Source: Chelydra serpentina (taxonomy: Eukaryota > Chordata > Testudines > Chelydridae). From it: DNA of 64,000 nucleotides. Of the stretch, positions 47,083 through 57,663 are shown piece by piece. Position numbers and translations under genes: made by a program. The notes under the pieces are model-generated. The model saw only the letters and a program-made list of their open reading frames with translations, was not told the origin of the DNA and did not search any database. The stretch spans positions 2,232,001 through 2,296,000 of the forward strand of contig JBAIAC010000021.1 in assembly GCA_037349315.1 (NCBI GenBank), read 5' to 3'. Every line of letters starts with the position of its first letter. Positions within the stretch are counted from its first letter, which is position 1.

Positions 47083-50000
47083 CTTTGATAAGTAAGAGAT
47101 GAGAAAATGAAATCACAGAATTAATAATGCTAAATATAATTTCAATTAACTCATAAAATTTATAAAATATTGCTTGAATTATTAGTCAAGATATGACTAT
47201 CAACAGCCTTGCCAGAGGATGTTGTGAAGGCCAAGACTATAACAGGGTTCAAAAAAGAACTAGATAAGTTCATGGAGGATAGGTCCATCAATGGCTATTA
47301 GCCAGGATGCACAGGGATGGTGTTCCCAACCTCTGTTTGTCAGAGGCTGAGAATGGGCAACAGGGGATGGATCACTTGATTACCTGCTCTGTTCATTCCC
47401 TCTGGTGCTGCTGGCATTGGCCACTGTTGGAAGACAGGATACTGGGCTAGATGGACCTTTGGTCTCACCCAGTATGGCCGTTCTTATGTTCTTATAGAAA
47501 TATTTACTACTGTGGAATTATTACAAGAATCCTGCTCCTTAGGAAGGTTATTACGTTGGTTCTAAATGTAATTAGCTAGATGTTGGGCCATGACTTTTGT
47601 TCTTGTACTATAAATAATCATATTCTAATTATTTATCTGCTCCAACATATGGTGTCAAGTATCAGAGGGGTAGCGGTGTTTGTTGCTTCTACAGATCCAG
47701 ACTAAGAGTCTGTGGCACCTTATAGACTAACAGAAGTATTGCAATCTCAGATTTTGGAAGGCACTTCAGATTATTAAATCTTGGGTTGAGTGCTATAGCT
47801 ATCTTTAGAAATTTCACATTGGTATCTTTGCATTTTGTCAGTTTTGCAGTGAAAGTGTTTCTCCGCCAAGGAGTTCAGTCACAAATTTAATTAACACATT
47901 ATTTTTCAAACGAGCGTCATCAGCATGGAAGCATGTCCTTTGGAATGGTGGCCGAAGCATGAAGAGGCATATGAATCTTCAGCACATCTGGCATGTAAAT
48001 ATCTTCCAACACCAGCTACAACAGTGCCATGCGAACACCTGTTCTCACTATCAGGTGACATTGTAATTAAGAAGTGGGCAGCATTATCTTCTGCAAATAT
48101 AAACAAACTTGTTGGTCTGAGCGATTGGCTGAACAAGAAGTAGGACTGATTGGACTTGTAGGTGCTAAAGTTTTACATTGTTTTATTTTTGAATGCAGTT
48201 ACGTAACAAAAAAACCTACATTTGTAAGTTGCATTTTCATAACAAAGAGATTGCCCTACAATACTCATATGAGGTGAATTGAAAAATACTATTTATTTTA
48301 TTTTTACAGTGCAAATATTTGTAATAAAAAATATAAAGTGAGCACTGTACACTTGTTATTCTGTGTTGTAATTAAAATCGATATATCTGAAAATGTAGAA
48401 AAGCCTCCAAAAATATTTAATACAGTTCAATTGGTATTCTACTATTTAACAGTGTGATTGTTTAAATCATGATTCCTTTTTTTGAGTTAATCGCTGAGTT
48501 AACTGCGATTAATTGACTGCCCTAGTAGGACTACACTTAGTGCAGACAATCCCAAAATATAACAACGGAAAAGATCTTACCACAAGAACCCAATGCTTTG
48601 GTGCGTTGAAAGGAAGCAATAAGAGATCACTTTGCATAATTCCACTCTGTGTTCATTGAAAAAAAAAAAGAATGAAAAATGCAGTTATTCTCGTCAATGA
48701 AGCAAACCATGCAATGTAAATTATACCGTGTTTCCCAATTTCAGTACATTTCCTTCCCCCAACTCAGCACTGTGTTTGCTATTTCTTCAGACCTTTATGA
48801 AAATTTGCTTTGCCCCTGTGGGACGTGAAAGCGTGTGAACATTTAACTTCTCCAGTTTCATTTGTCTTGCTCTGCCTGACAGAATGCTAGTGGCAATGGC
48901 TGACGAGACGGCTTGTACCTGTTGACACGCAAGCAAGTTTTTAATGGATTAATCCTGGCGGCACACACAGACCATAATGTAGTTCATAAATACATACGTG
49001 GAAGGGATCCTTGCTGTTACAAATAAAGGATGTAAAATGGATTACAAACCTTTTCTTTAAGCCCCCCATCTGCGCTGTCTTACTTTAAAAACTGACTAAC
49101 CAGTGCACGTACCAGTGTTGAAGTCGCAGCTCCACAGAACTGTATAGCAAAACAAATGTAGCTTTCAACAGGCCAAGGATTGTATCTCAGCTACAGACCT
49201 CAAAATACGTGTTTGGCAGCAGTACGTACTGCCAAATGCTGCAATTAGAGGTTTGTATTCACACTTCCAGGCTATGTAGCGTTAACCACGTCTTAGCACA
49301 TATTCATCTGACGGGTTAATTTTTGCTATTCCCATGTAGCGTCACAAAAAGCAGCCTACCTTGCCACTGGCTTTCTCGGCCACACAACGCAAATACGCAT
49401 CGACCACCTGCAACAGATGAACGAATCATTCACATTTAAAAACACAGCTGACGAATCCATCCAGTCGCCAGCAACGTTTACTGCTATTTAAATGTACCTC
49501 AACACCCAGACAGCTCCTTGGCTTCAGGCCGTAAAATGAAGTGTCATACAAATGGATTTCTCTCACTTTGGCCTCCAGTCTCTGTGTAACCTTGTGGGTC
49601 TGTACAAAGTTTACTAGAGAAAAAAAAATGTAACACATGACATGCCTGGTAATAGTTTCCTTTTTCTCGGTTTTACCATTGTGAATGCGGCCATTTTGAC
49701 ATGAAAACTTTTAATCAATTGTTTGTTTTAAAAAGATGAGGTAAGCAATTACCTTTGAGCAGCCATTCTCGGTCTTCCCCATCCTCCACAAGCATGTCAC
49801 CAACATCGCTGCTTGCAACTTCTTCCACTACACACTCCTCTTCTGCCACATCCGTGAGCTCCACATTTATCACTTGGCTCTCAGGAGGCTCGCGAGATAT
49901 ATTGGCCCCCATGTTCCCAATCTCATCCACAGCAATTTCCATTTCTGTGTTTTCCTCTGATCTCTTTTCAACCTCTAATGCTGGTGGCTCTTGAAGTGGT

Positions 50001-53000
50001 TTTAAGTGGGAGATACTGTACTTAGACCCTAACAGTTTCCCTGAGATTGTTTCCAATTTAACTCTTTTACCCACAACAGCAGTAACTCTGTATGGGCTAT
50101 GATAGGTAGGTTGCGGCAGTCCTCCCGTTCTTGTTTTCCTTCTTGTATTCAGTATCATGACACTGTCCCCAACCTCAAATGTTATTTCTCCAGATTTAGA
50201 ACTCTCTCTTTTAGCGGGCCGGTTTTGTTGTTTTTCTCGGGCTTTAGCACTATTACTAAGAGCCAGTGCAGCGTCAGCATCCTTTCTCAATTTCAAATTT
50301 ACGCTGTGCTCTTTGTAGAATTGTTCATCGAGTTCCTCCAAATTTGGTAGCTTTGAAACAAACGGAGAAGGGGTTGTTTTTGTGAAGTGAGGATTCACAG
50401 AATAAGACATTGACACGAAAGCAGATGGTACTCAAATACACTTACCGTATAATTATCTGAGAGTTGGTCTGGAAATCTTGCTTCGAAGCCATACAGCAGT
50501 CGAAAGGGTGACATTTTGGTGGTCATGTTCACTTGAGATCGCAAAGAAAATAAAACGTCACCAAGAAATTCATCCCAGTTACTCCCAGTGTCAACCAACT
50601 TCTGCAATGCTCTGTAACAAATGGTGATTGATTAGTTTGTGGGGGGGACAAGTAAATGACCGAGACAGATTATATGGAATCAAAAAGGCACCAGGAGGAG
50701 GTCATCACAGGGCATTGCTATGATTATTCTTCATTTCACATGTGATATGGTAAAAAGACTCAGACTCATTGACTTTAAGGTCAGAAGGGACCATTATGAT
50801 CATCTAGTCTGACCTCCTGCACAATGCAGGCCACAGAATCTCACCCACCCACTCCTGCAATAATCCTCTCACCCATGTCTCAGCTATTAAAGTCCTCAAA
50901 TCATGGTTTAAAGACTTCAAGATGCAGAGAATCCTCCAGCAAAGACTTGTAATGTAATAAATTGACTTGCAAGATTTAGAAGCAATTTGCAGCTTCTGGC
51001 ATGGTGTATTCTACTTGCCTTTAGTACTGTAGTTTCCCCACCCCTAAAATTACCTTTTGATGGATTTGATTGAGCTGTGAGCAAATCCATTGGTTAGTGG
51101 GTGGCACGGGCTGGTGAAGATACGTTCTATTCCCCATATTTTGCACATTTCCAGATTAAACTGAAAGAAAATAAGTTACACCACAAACTTTCCTTTGGAC
51201 AGGTCTGTATTTATGTTCCTTCCCATATCTGCTATTGAGTTTGTGTGTGATTACTGTGGTTTAATTTTAGTTTTACTACCCAGAATAATATGTTGGGGGC
51301 ACTGTTCCCCGTGTGCACACAGATCCTAAACCCTGCGCACACAGCGAAACACCGCGCGCACAAAAATTTGCACAGAAGCACAAGTTGCATAGAAGAAATT
51401 TTTTGTGCACACAGCCTGTCAAAAAGTAGAGGGAACATTGGTTGGGGGGTATTTTGGCAGGTAAGAACACACACACACACACACAACCCTGATGGGGTGA
51501 CCAACTAGAGTATTTTTAAAAATAGGGTGGGTGTTCAGAAAAACTTGTCAGCAACAATTTACATTAAAAAAAACCCTCACAAGTGAAGTGACCTGATAGT
51601 GTGATTGAGGAAATAGTAAAAATAACCTCAAAAATAAATCTTTACCTCATTATTGAATTCAGGATCCCGATCTGTCAGTATCCGCTGTACAAATCCATAT
51701 TGAATAATAATGTTGTATATTTTCTTTGCTACCTCATAGGCTGACTTAGTTCGAAGTGGAAATGCATCCACCCATCTTGTAAAATAATCCGTGGCTATCA
51801 CTATGTACTGGTATCCCTTCTTTGTTGCTGTCCCTATTAAATCCATTCCCACCAGTTCCCAGGGCTGACTGACCTGTATGCAGGGGTACAGGTTACGGTC
51901 ATACTTTGGATCTTTCTTATTAAATGGTCTCAAGAAGCCCATATATAGTAAGCAGAGGAATCACTATAATGTGGTTTCCACAACCACACAATCAGAATCT
52001 AATTTCCATTTTTAAAACACAGAACAAAAAGAAGCAAACAAACAAAAAAGAAATACAAGAATAAACCTGCAGAAATAGACCACGCCAGTGCAAGGAGCAA
52101 GAGAGGTCTTTGTTGCACTCCATCGTGCCACTCACACACAGTGCACTTATTGTGGCCAATTCAAAGCCTCATTGTGTAGCAATAATAAAAATGAATAATG
52201 ATAAACAATTATCTCTAACTCTCTCTTTCAAAGATTTCTTACTGCTTTTTAAGGAAGTGAATAAAACTTTATATCATGTATATGCAGTCTGCACTAAGAA
52301 CATTCCTCACGCGTTGACGATGGAAAGGATGTAAAAGAAGATACGTAGTAGATGTCTCCGAGTCCAAAATTTACCTTTATGTTTTTCAAGGTGGTATCTG
52401 GATTTAATTCCTTTCCTGCTTTCTGGCAATGCAGACATTGCTCAACCTAGTTTGGACAGAATAACATGACGACATGAACATTCTTGAATGAAAACATTCT
52501 TGCAAAGGAACGGAGTTTACATTTTCACACCAAATGTATTAATATCATTCTCTGCGCTGTACATTTCAAATTTGTGTTTACATTTTAAATCACCTATTTC
52601 AGGATTTTGTTTCATTACTTTACATACCCAGCCGGTGATGTCCTTTGTCATCTCTGGCCAATAGTATCTTGAGGTCAGCGCAATTCTTGTTTTGTCTTTT
52701 CCTCGATGTCCACCCTGGGGACTGTCATGATGCTGTTTAAAGAGTTGTAAGGCTTGATTCATGGTGTGCACCACGACAACCTTTCTTCCTTTGGCAGAAT
52801 AGAAAAGTGTCCCCTCTGCAAATCAGAGAAGATGGAGACGTGATGATGACATCAAATGTGGCACTTAAGCAATTATCTGATATTTTCAAAGTCACAGACT
52901 CATGATAAGGCATATGCATAGAAAAGATATCTGTATGCATATGGGTCATCTTAACTTGAGTAAAAGAGGGGCATTTCACTATATGGTTATAATTAGATGT

Positions 53001-53436
53001 TAAAAAAAAAATGTAAACTAGAAATCATTGTTGTTGTTGCTGTTTATAGGATACACTGGATAACATACTTGAGAAATAAAGTTAAATCATAGGAGTTTGG
53101 GTAATATTTATACTTTATAGTCATCTGTCATGTAACTGACACATATGTTTGTTACAGTGCCTATATATGTAGCAAGGAGATTTTCTAGGAAATCTGAAGA
53201 AAACTAGTGATCCTAATCATGGTCCCATTGAAGGTAAGGTTAACACTCTTATATGCATAAGAGTCCACTGTATTCTGTGTCTTTATTACATAATAAAACA
53301 AGCATAGCTTGCCTTCCAAAGAGAAGTTGGCAGAAAATCGACACAGGTTATGTCTGTCTGTTTTATTCATTCCTTCAGGATACGTGTTACTCCTCTTATA
53401 TGCCAAAACATCTGCAACTTTTTCCTCAAAAGACAT
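46969..53436 (-). CDS. Ginger/GIN-type integrase fused to Ulp1-like protease and PHD finger, 12 exons seen
   Basis: Twelve minus-strand exons with matching phases encode about 660 residues: an N-terminal helical region, an HHCC zinc-binding domain, an rve integrase core, an integrase C-terminal part, an acidic linker, a Ulp1/SENP-like (C48) region with the HW motif, and the end of a PHD finger. The order integrase-Ulp1-PHD matches Ginger1 DNA transposons (integrase related to Ty3/gypsy) and their GIN-like host descendants. In the core, the first Asp (ATDYFTRWVDAFP) and second Asp (LTDRDPEFN) are present, but the expected catalytic Glu position reads HPLTNGFAHSSIK with His. The exons carrying the rest of Ulp1 and the first half of PHD were not found between 47082 and 48581, where a CR1 and a hAT have inserted. 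No terminal repeats were located, so a transposon copy and a domesticated gene both remain possible. Confidence 0.75.
47205..47500 (+). mobile_element. CR1 LINE 3' end inside the integrase-Ulp1-PHD gene
   Basis: GAACTAGATAAGTTCATGGAGGATAGG, CAACAGGGGATGGATCACTTGATTACC and CCAGTATGGCCGTTCTTATG, 5'-truncated and in the opposite orientation to the gene. Confidence 0.8.
47650..47745 (-). mobile_element. fragment of the 42080/62935 repeat family
   Basis: TATCAGAGGGGTAGCGGTGTTTG and GTGGCACCTTATAGACTAACAG are the reverse complement of the right end of the repeat at 42080-42425. Confidence 0.55.
47770..48524 (+). mobile_element. hAT (Charlie-like) transposon 3' part
   Basis: The right end TTAACTGCGATTAATTGACTGCCCTA is the terminus of a hAT family whose 3' UTR includes the AGTGAGCACTGTACACTTG block. 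The left end is truncated. It contains the transposase C-terminus at 47925-48143 and lies inside the integrase-Ulp1-PHD gene, antisense to it. Confidence 0.7.
47925..48143 (+). pseudogene. hAT transposase C-terminal dimerisation domain remnant
   Basis: The 72-codon frame has PLEWWPKHEEAY, AHLACKYLPTPATTVPCEHL and FSLSGDIV, which is the hATC dimerisation motif (W...YP.LA..A...L.IPATS..SER.FS.AG). The catalytic part upstream is missing, so this is a 5'-truncated copy. Confidence 0.8.
48581..48646 (-). CDS. integrase-Ulp1-PHD gene, exon 11 (catalytic His of Ulp1)
   Basis: Acceptor ATGAACACAG, donor GTAAGA. It encodes SGIMQSDLLLLPFNAPKHWV and LV. The hydrophobic strand followed by HW is the C48 protease signature with its catalytic His. 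The Asp and Cys exons were not found downstream. Confidence 0.78.
48793..48918 (-). CDS. integrase-Ulp1-PHD gene, exon 10
   Basis: Acceptor GTCAACAG and a weak donor GTCTGA. The 126-bp open segment reads VQAVSSAIATSILSGRARQM and on to QIFIK. Length and phase fit between exons 9 and 11; the donor is the weak point. Confidence 0.6.
49360..49407 (-). CDS. integrase-Ulp1-PHD gene, exon 9
   Basis: Acceptor CTGTTGCAG, donor GTAGGC. It encodes VVDAYLRCVAEKASGK, part of the substrate-entry helix of the Ulp1-like region. Phase 0 on both sides. Confidence 0.78.
49498..49613 (-). CDS. integrase-Ulp1-PHD gene, exon 8 (start of Ulp1-like region)
   Basis: Acceptor TTTCTCTAG, donor GTACAT. It encodes VNFVQTHKVTQRLEAKVREI and LYDTSFYGLKPRSCLGVE. 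The LKPRSCLGVEVVDAYL run across exons 8 and 9 is where Ulp1/SENP proteases have LxxxxWLNDEVIxxYL. Confidence 0.75.
49753..50350 (-). CDS. integrase-Ulp1-PHD gene, exon 7 (GPF-like module and acidic linker)
   Basis: Acceptor TTTCAAAG, donor GTAATT. This 598-bp exon holds a Lys/Arg-rich helix, then FEVGDSVMILNTRRKTRTGG...YHSPYRVTAVVGKRVKLE, a chromo/GPF-like C-terminal integrase fold, followed by a Glu-rich acidic stretch. It leaves in phase 1. Confidence 0.85.
50446..50611 (-). CDS. integrase-Ulp1-PHD gene, exon 6 (integrase C-terminal)
   Basis: Acceptor TGTTACAG, donor GTAAGT. It encodes ALQKLVDTGSNWDEFLGDVL, then SPFRLLYGFEARFP, the helix and LLYG motif found after the rve core. Confidence 0.85.
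50765..50910 (-). mobile_element. CR1 fragment
   Basis: AAGGTCAGAAGGGACCATTATGATC, then a CATCTAGTCTGACCTCCTGC segment and CAGGCCACAGAATC are a CR1 tail piece in an intron of the integrase-Ulp1-PHD gene. Confidence 0.6.
51054..51160 (-). CDS. integrase-Ulp1-PHD gene, exon 5 (third core motif, Glu replaced)
   Basis: Acceptor TTCTTTCAG, donor GTAATT. It encodes FNLEMCKIWGIERIFTSPCH followed by PLTNGFAHSSIKSIK. The usual pattern is HPQxNGxxER; here the Glu-Arg is His-Ser, so strand-transfer activity is doubtful. Confidence 0.82.
51467..51485. repeat. (CA)n microsatellite
   Basis: About nine CA units in an intron of the integrase-Ulp1-PHD gene. Confidence 0.9.
51646..51915 (-). CDS. integrase-Ulp1-PHD gene, exon 4 (rve core)
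   Basis: The donor is GTAAAG. The acceptor is uncertain: AATAAG at 51916 keeps phase 0. The exon encodes QPWELVGMDLIG, ATDYFTRWVDAFPLRTKSA and RILTDRDPEFN, with the first two acidic residues of the DDE integrase core. Confidence 0.82.
52375..52446 (-). CDS. integrase-Ulp1-PHD gene, exon 3 (zinc-binding Cys-Cys)
   Basis: Acceptor AAACTAG, donor GTAAAT. It encodes VEQCLHCQKAGKELNPDTTL, supplying CxxC to complete the HHCC motif. Phase 0 on both sides. Confidence 0.85.
52628..52815 (-). CDS. integrase-Ulp1-PHD gene, exon 2 (zinc-binding His-His)
   Basis: Acceptor TTTGCAG, donor GTATGT. It encodes EGTLFYSAKGRKVVVVHTMN, then HHDSPQGGHRGKDKT and RYYWPEMTKDITGW, giving the two His of the HHCC motif. 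It ends in phase 0. Confidence 0.85.
53313..53436 (-). CDS. integrase-Ulp1-PHD gene, exon 1 (GC donor)
   Basis: It opens MSFEEKVADVLAYKRSNTYP and reads on to NLCRFSANFSLE, the helical N-terminal segment that precedes the zinc-binding domain in Ginger/GIN integrases. The donor is GAAG|GCAAGC, a GC-AG site, chosen because it leaves phase 1 and joins exon 2 in register. An acceptor-like ACTCAG lies just above the ATG, so an upstream exon is possible. Confidence 0.7.
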
Positions 53437-53759
53437 CCCTGAGTATTGTTCACAGAAGAAAACATTTCACACTGTTAACATTTACATAATTGCAAACAAG
53501 AAATATCTATAACAATCAGACTTTATTTTGTAGGTGAGGTGTGACATGTACATTGCAAACATATAAGCAAGGGAACCCAGACCCAACAATGCAGCATTCA
53601 TAGGCCAATCACAAGAGTGGCATAAATCAATCTGAGCTAGGTGCATAAATTTTAAGTATTTGTGGTTTACAAAATCTGGCTGTATTTGAGCAATGAGATC
53701 AAATTTCTTTTGAAATAATTAGATCACACCTATAAGATTTTAACCACGTAAAGTCATAG

Positions 53760-54483
53760 TGTGACGTAGTGGGGAATTTCCCTTGTTATGTTGTATGTGA
53801 GCCTATGTGAGTCTTACAGTTTTGCATGAATGTTGTGTGTGCCTCAGTTTCCCTGTGTATTGCACCAATATCTAGGTGGTGGGAATAAGGGGGGGGTGAC
53901 TTTTGTGGGGGCTGCTCCAGCTGCCTGCATGGATGCTATAGATGCCCCTTTGGAACCTGAGACCCAGGAGGGGATGCGACCAGGTGAATCTTGGCCCGGG
54001 AAGTGACACAAAGGCCAGAGGAGCAACAGGCAGGGCAGGGGCCAGGCAGCTGGAAGCGAGTCAGTCTCGGCTGGCTTGGGGTGCAGGGGGAGGGCCAGAG
54101 CCCTGGCTCTGGGCTCCCCTCCTCCCAGTATGGACTTGGCTGAAAGTCACTGATTTCTGTGTTAACAAGTCCTGTCCTACGCTGTGTTCCTGTCGACTAA
54201 TAAGCCTTCTGTTTTACCAGCTGGCTGAGAGTCACGTCTGACTGCGGAGTTGGGGTGCAGGGCCCTCTGGCTTTCCCAGGAGCCCCGCCCAGGCGGACTC
54301 GCTGTGGGAAGCGCACGGTGTGGAAGGGGATGCTGAATGCTCCGAGGTCAGACCTAGGAAGGTCAAAGCTGTGTAACCGTCTTGCCCTGGAGACGGTCTG
54401 CTCAGAGAGAGCAGGCTCCCCCAGAGTCCTAACTGGCTTTGTATGGAGTAGTCCTAGAGCACTGGCCCGGTGACTCCGTGACA
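53760..54483 (+). mobile_element. solo LTR related to the Gmr1-like element, 5-bp TSD
   Basis: It starts TGTGACGTAGTGG and ends GACTCCGTGACA, 724 bp. CATAG flanks both sides (53755-53759, 54484-54488). Its CTAATAAGCCTTCTG and GCTGGCTGAGAGTCAC blocks match the LTR at 4153-4586. The internal region is absent, as expected after LTR-LTR recombination. It lies 324 bases upstream of the first exon of the integrase-Ulp1-PHD gene, in opposite orientation. Confidence 0.9.
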
Positions 54484-54754
54484 CATAGTCACTCAAGACA
54501 GGAAATATAACAGCACCAAAATGTGAATTTCAAAAAAAGCACAGGCCGGGGTGTTTGAAGATACTGTATAATATATTCAGAAAACAACAAAATATGTATG
54601 GAAAGGAAACCCTCTCCTTACCTGCCATACTGATGTTTATTACAGGGAATTTTTTTGCCTAGTACAGCTTTTTTTGGGGGGGGGGGGGGGAGGGGGAGGA
54701 GTTTTCTGTAATTCTGAAGAATCTGAAATAAAGAAACCCATATAACATACACAT

Positions 54755-56333
54755 TTCAGTATCATGATGATCGCAGGCATGAACAAACCTTTTAAAAGCA
54801 CAAAGGGACTTGAGAGTTTTTGTGAAGGTCCTTGACTATCATGCACTCAGCCTGGAGACCCTAAATCTTTGGGTGGTCAAGACTTCTATTGAAGGGTGCA
54901 AAGTGCTGAGGGAGAAGTGGTCATGGCAGGATTGTTATTATCTCACTGGAAAATGAGAAGTGGAGACACCTGAGGTGTTTACCACAAATAAGCAAGATCA
55001 GTAGATGCAGTCTTGTATGGGTTCACCAACCCTGGGTTATCTCCTAGTAAAGCTAACCTTATGTCCATGATGCTTCTAGCTCAAAAATCGTAAGTGATAC
55101 CTTAGCTTTATGACAAGCTGCCTAGGCAAGATCATCGCAATACCTGCTAAGAAACATTTGATAAAAAACAACTTTTGGGAGCAGAGAGGACTCATCCCAC
55201 CTGTCTGTGTTTTCAGGACTTTTTAGAAAGCATTCTGCAGAGTTGAATTTGAGGACCATTGTATGTAAAACCCTGAAAGTCTGAGTAGTTCTTTTTTTGG
55301 CTCTTTCCACTGCAGAATAGACCATACAGTGTATTAGTAAAGAAACATTGAATGCCCACAAAACATTGAAAATAGTGTAAGCCACTGTAAATAGTATTTG
55401 AAATACTTATGAATCCCCTGTTGAAAAGAAGCTACTAGACAGAAAACCTACCACTGTGCTTCATACAGACTCCCCCCTTTTGTCACTGCTACACAGACTG
55501 AGCAACAAGGTTTTTTAAAAAAGACACTTCTGTACCATGGCACATGTTAGTGCTTCTCTCTCCGATCTTATTTTAAAGACGTTCTCTTGAGCCTTTTCCC
55601 TCACTGCTAAAAGGCAAGTGCCTTGTCCTCATTGTGTTGTGAGTTCAGAATGGCTCAAACCCCCTTGTTACTGCAAGGTGGCCAAAAATCCAACTTGTTT
55701 AGCAGTGAGGAAAAGGCCTAGATCTCTATAATGTGGGCATAAGATTTACTGTACACACCTGGCTTCTTCAGTTAACAGCACCAGCTCCTCCTTCTTTTCA
55801 AAATACCTCCCTGTGGTCACCCAGTGCAGCTCTCACAGCAGACATCGACTTGCTCCTGCAGGGAAGAAGAGCCATTAATGGGACAGGGCTCTGTTCAGAT
55901 GCCTTATTTAGAACATTTTCCCCCTTGAGACCTGATTGGCTCAGCTGTCAGGTGACTAAACAGGGAATGACCTGCCAGAGGGATTGCCCACATCAAAAAC
56001 TGTCTATGCAAATACCAAAACAGGGGAGAAGGGGGGGGGGGGGGGGGCGGGAGAGGCCTGGCTGGTAACTGCCCCCTTCCACCCAACTTCTGGATGTTTC
56101 TGGGATATTGATTGCCCTGCATTGCGCACATGTGCAGACAGAATTGTGAGTGAGTTGAAAACATCTCCTTTGGGGCTATGGCCATCATCAACTCAGAAAC
56201 ATTGCTATGGTAATTTAAGAAAGTTGTAAGAGACAACAGTCTGTAGCCCACTCGCAAGCCTTGGCGTCCTATGACTGGAGAGGTGTTAACAGGCCATTTA
56301 ACATGGAACGGTCTCTTCCCAATACATGTTAAG
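54755..56333 (+). repeat. ~1.57-kb direct repeat, copy 1
   Basis: The sequence from TATCATGATGATC to CCCAATACATGTTAA is colinear with 59222-60773 with scattered substitutions and small indels. It contains opposed CTCACTGCTAAA / TTTAGCAGTGAG arms near 55603-55715 and a long G run near 56028-56047. No coding potential recognised. The copies could be two members of one repeat family or a local duplication. Confidence 0.75.
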
Positions 56334-56335
56334 TA

Positions 56336-57064
56336 CAGTAACTCCTCACTTAAAGTCGTCCTGGTTAACCTTTCTTACTTTGCTGATCCATTAGGGAACA
56401 TGGTCCTTTACAGATGTGAAATGCTCCCTTCTAATGTCGTTTGCAGGCTATCAATGGCAGTTCAGCTGTCCCTTCCCCCACTGCCATGTGCTGCTCCCCA
56501 AGACTCCTCCCTGCTTGCTGTGGGGGGGTGGAGGGGAAGAAGATGGGGGCTAATGTCAGGGTGCCTGCTTGCTGTGGGGGGGGGGGGGGGGAGGGTAGAA
56601 GAGGGGGGCTAATGTCCTCCTGCACCTTGCTTACCTCATCTTCCATAGAGCAGGGGGGACACAGAAGGAAGGGATCTGCTGCCTTAGGCAGAAGCTGCAG
56701 CTGCCGGGCTTGCTGATCTAATTAACAAGGCAGTGTACTTCTGACCCCCTCTTGATACCTAATTGGAAATGCACATCTCTATCTCTGAAACACATCTTTC
56801 CTGCTGGCTTGTAGAGTGTGAGAGTTAACCCTTTAGGGCTCAGTGGAGTGCTAGTTCATTTAGTAAGGCATTCCCTGGGAAATTCCCACCCCCTGACTCC
56901 TCCACCTCAACCAAGCTTCACTGTTTTGTGTCTGTCTGTGTGTGTGTGTCCTAACCCCCTTCTTTACATTAATCCTTATGGGGAAATTGGATTTGTTTAA
57001 CATCGTTTCATTTAAAGTCACATTTTTCAGGAACAGAACTACAACGTTAACTGAGCAGTTACTG
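56336..57064 (+). mobile_element. mariner/Tigger-type MITE with TA target
   Basis: CAGTAACTCCTCACTTAAAG at the left and TTAACTGAGCAGTTACTG at the right are inverted repeats. TA flanks both sides (56334-56335, 57065-57066). It holds a G-rich run near 56573-56590 and a (TG)n run near 56936-56948. Confidence 0.8.
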
Positions 57065-57159
57065 TATTTGGGGGAGGTAACAGGAAAAGTATGAGGCTAG
57101 GCCAAGATTCATTCAGGGATTTAGGCTCCTGCTTTTCTGGAATTGGGCCTGCCCCCGCC

Positions 57160-57455
57160 CCCAGCACAGACCCCTCCATGGCCCCTGCTCCCACAGCACA
57201 GACCCCTTCATGCCTCCAGATCCCTGCCCCCCAGCACAGACCCCCTCCCTGCCTCTAGCACCCTGCCCCCCACAGCACAGACCCCTCCATGGCCCCAGCT
57301 CCCTGCCCCCCACAGCACAGACCCCTCCCTGCCCCCAGCTCCCTGCCCCCACCCAGCACAGACCCCTCCCTGCCCCCAGCTCCCTGCCCCCCCAGTACAG
57401 ACCCCTCCCTGCCCCCAGCCCCCCCAGCACAGACCCCTCCCTGCCCCCCATTCCA
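57160..57455 (+). repeat. ~37-bp C-rich minisatellite
   Basis: CAGCACAGACCCCTCC followed by CTGCCCCCAGCTCCCTGCCCC repeats about eight times. It gives proline-rich spurious frames on one strand and glycine-rich ones on the other. Confidence 0.85.
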
Positions 57456-57528
57456 TATCTGCCCAGGGCAGGGTGGTGCTGCTGCAGCTCAGCTCCCTCC
57501 TCCGCTGGGGCCTCGGGCTAGGTTACCA

Positions 57529-57639
57529 GATGTTCCGATTTTATAGGGACAGTCCCAATATTTGGGGCTTTTTCTTATATAGGCTCCTATTACCCCCCAC
57601 CCCCTCCCGATTTTTCACACTTGCTGTCTGGTCACCCTA
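57529..57639 (+). mobile_element. short hAT MITE (TAGGGTGACCAGA family), copy D
   Basis: TAGGTTACCAGATGTTCC...TCTGGTCACCCTA, 111 bp. The flanking 8-mers do not match, and the left terminus carries substitutions. Confidence 0.8.
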
Positions 57640-57663
57640 GCTCTAGCTGAGGCTGCTCTGCCC

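Noticed and set aside
57113..57640. Proline-rich and glycine-rich frames suggesting collagen- or mucin-like proteins
   Set aside because: They are translations of the C-rich minisatellite at 57160-57455.
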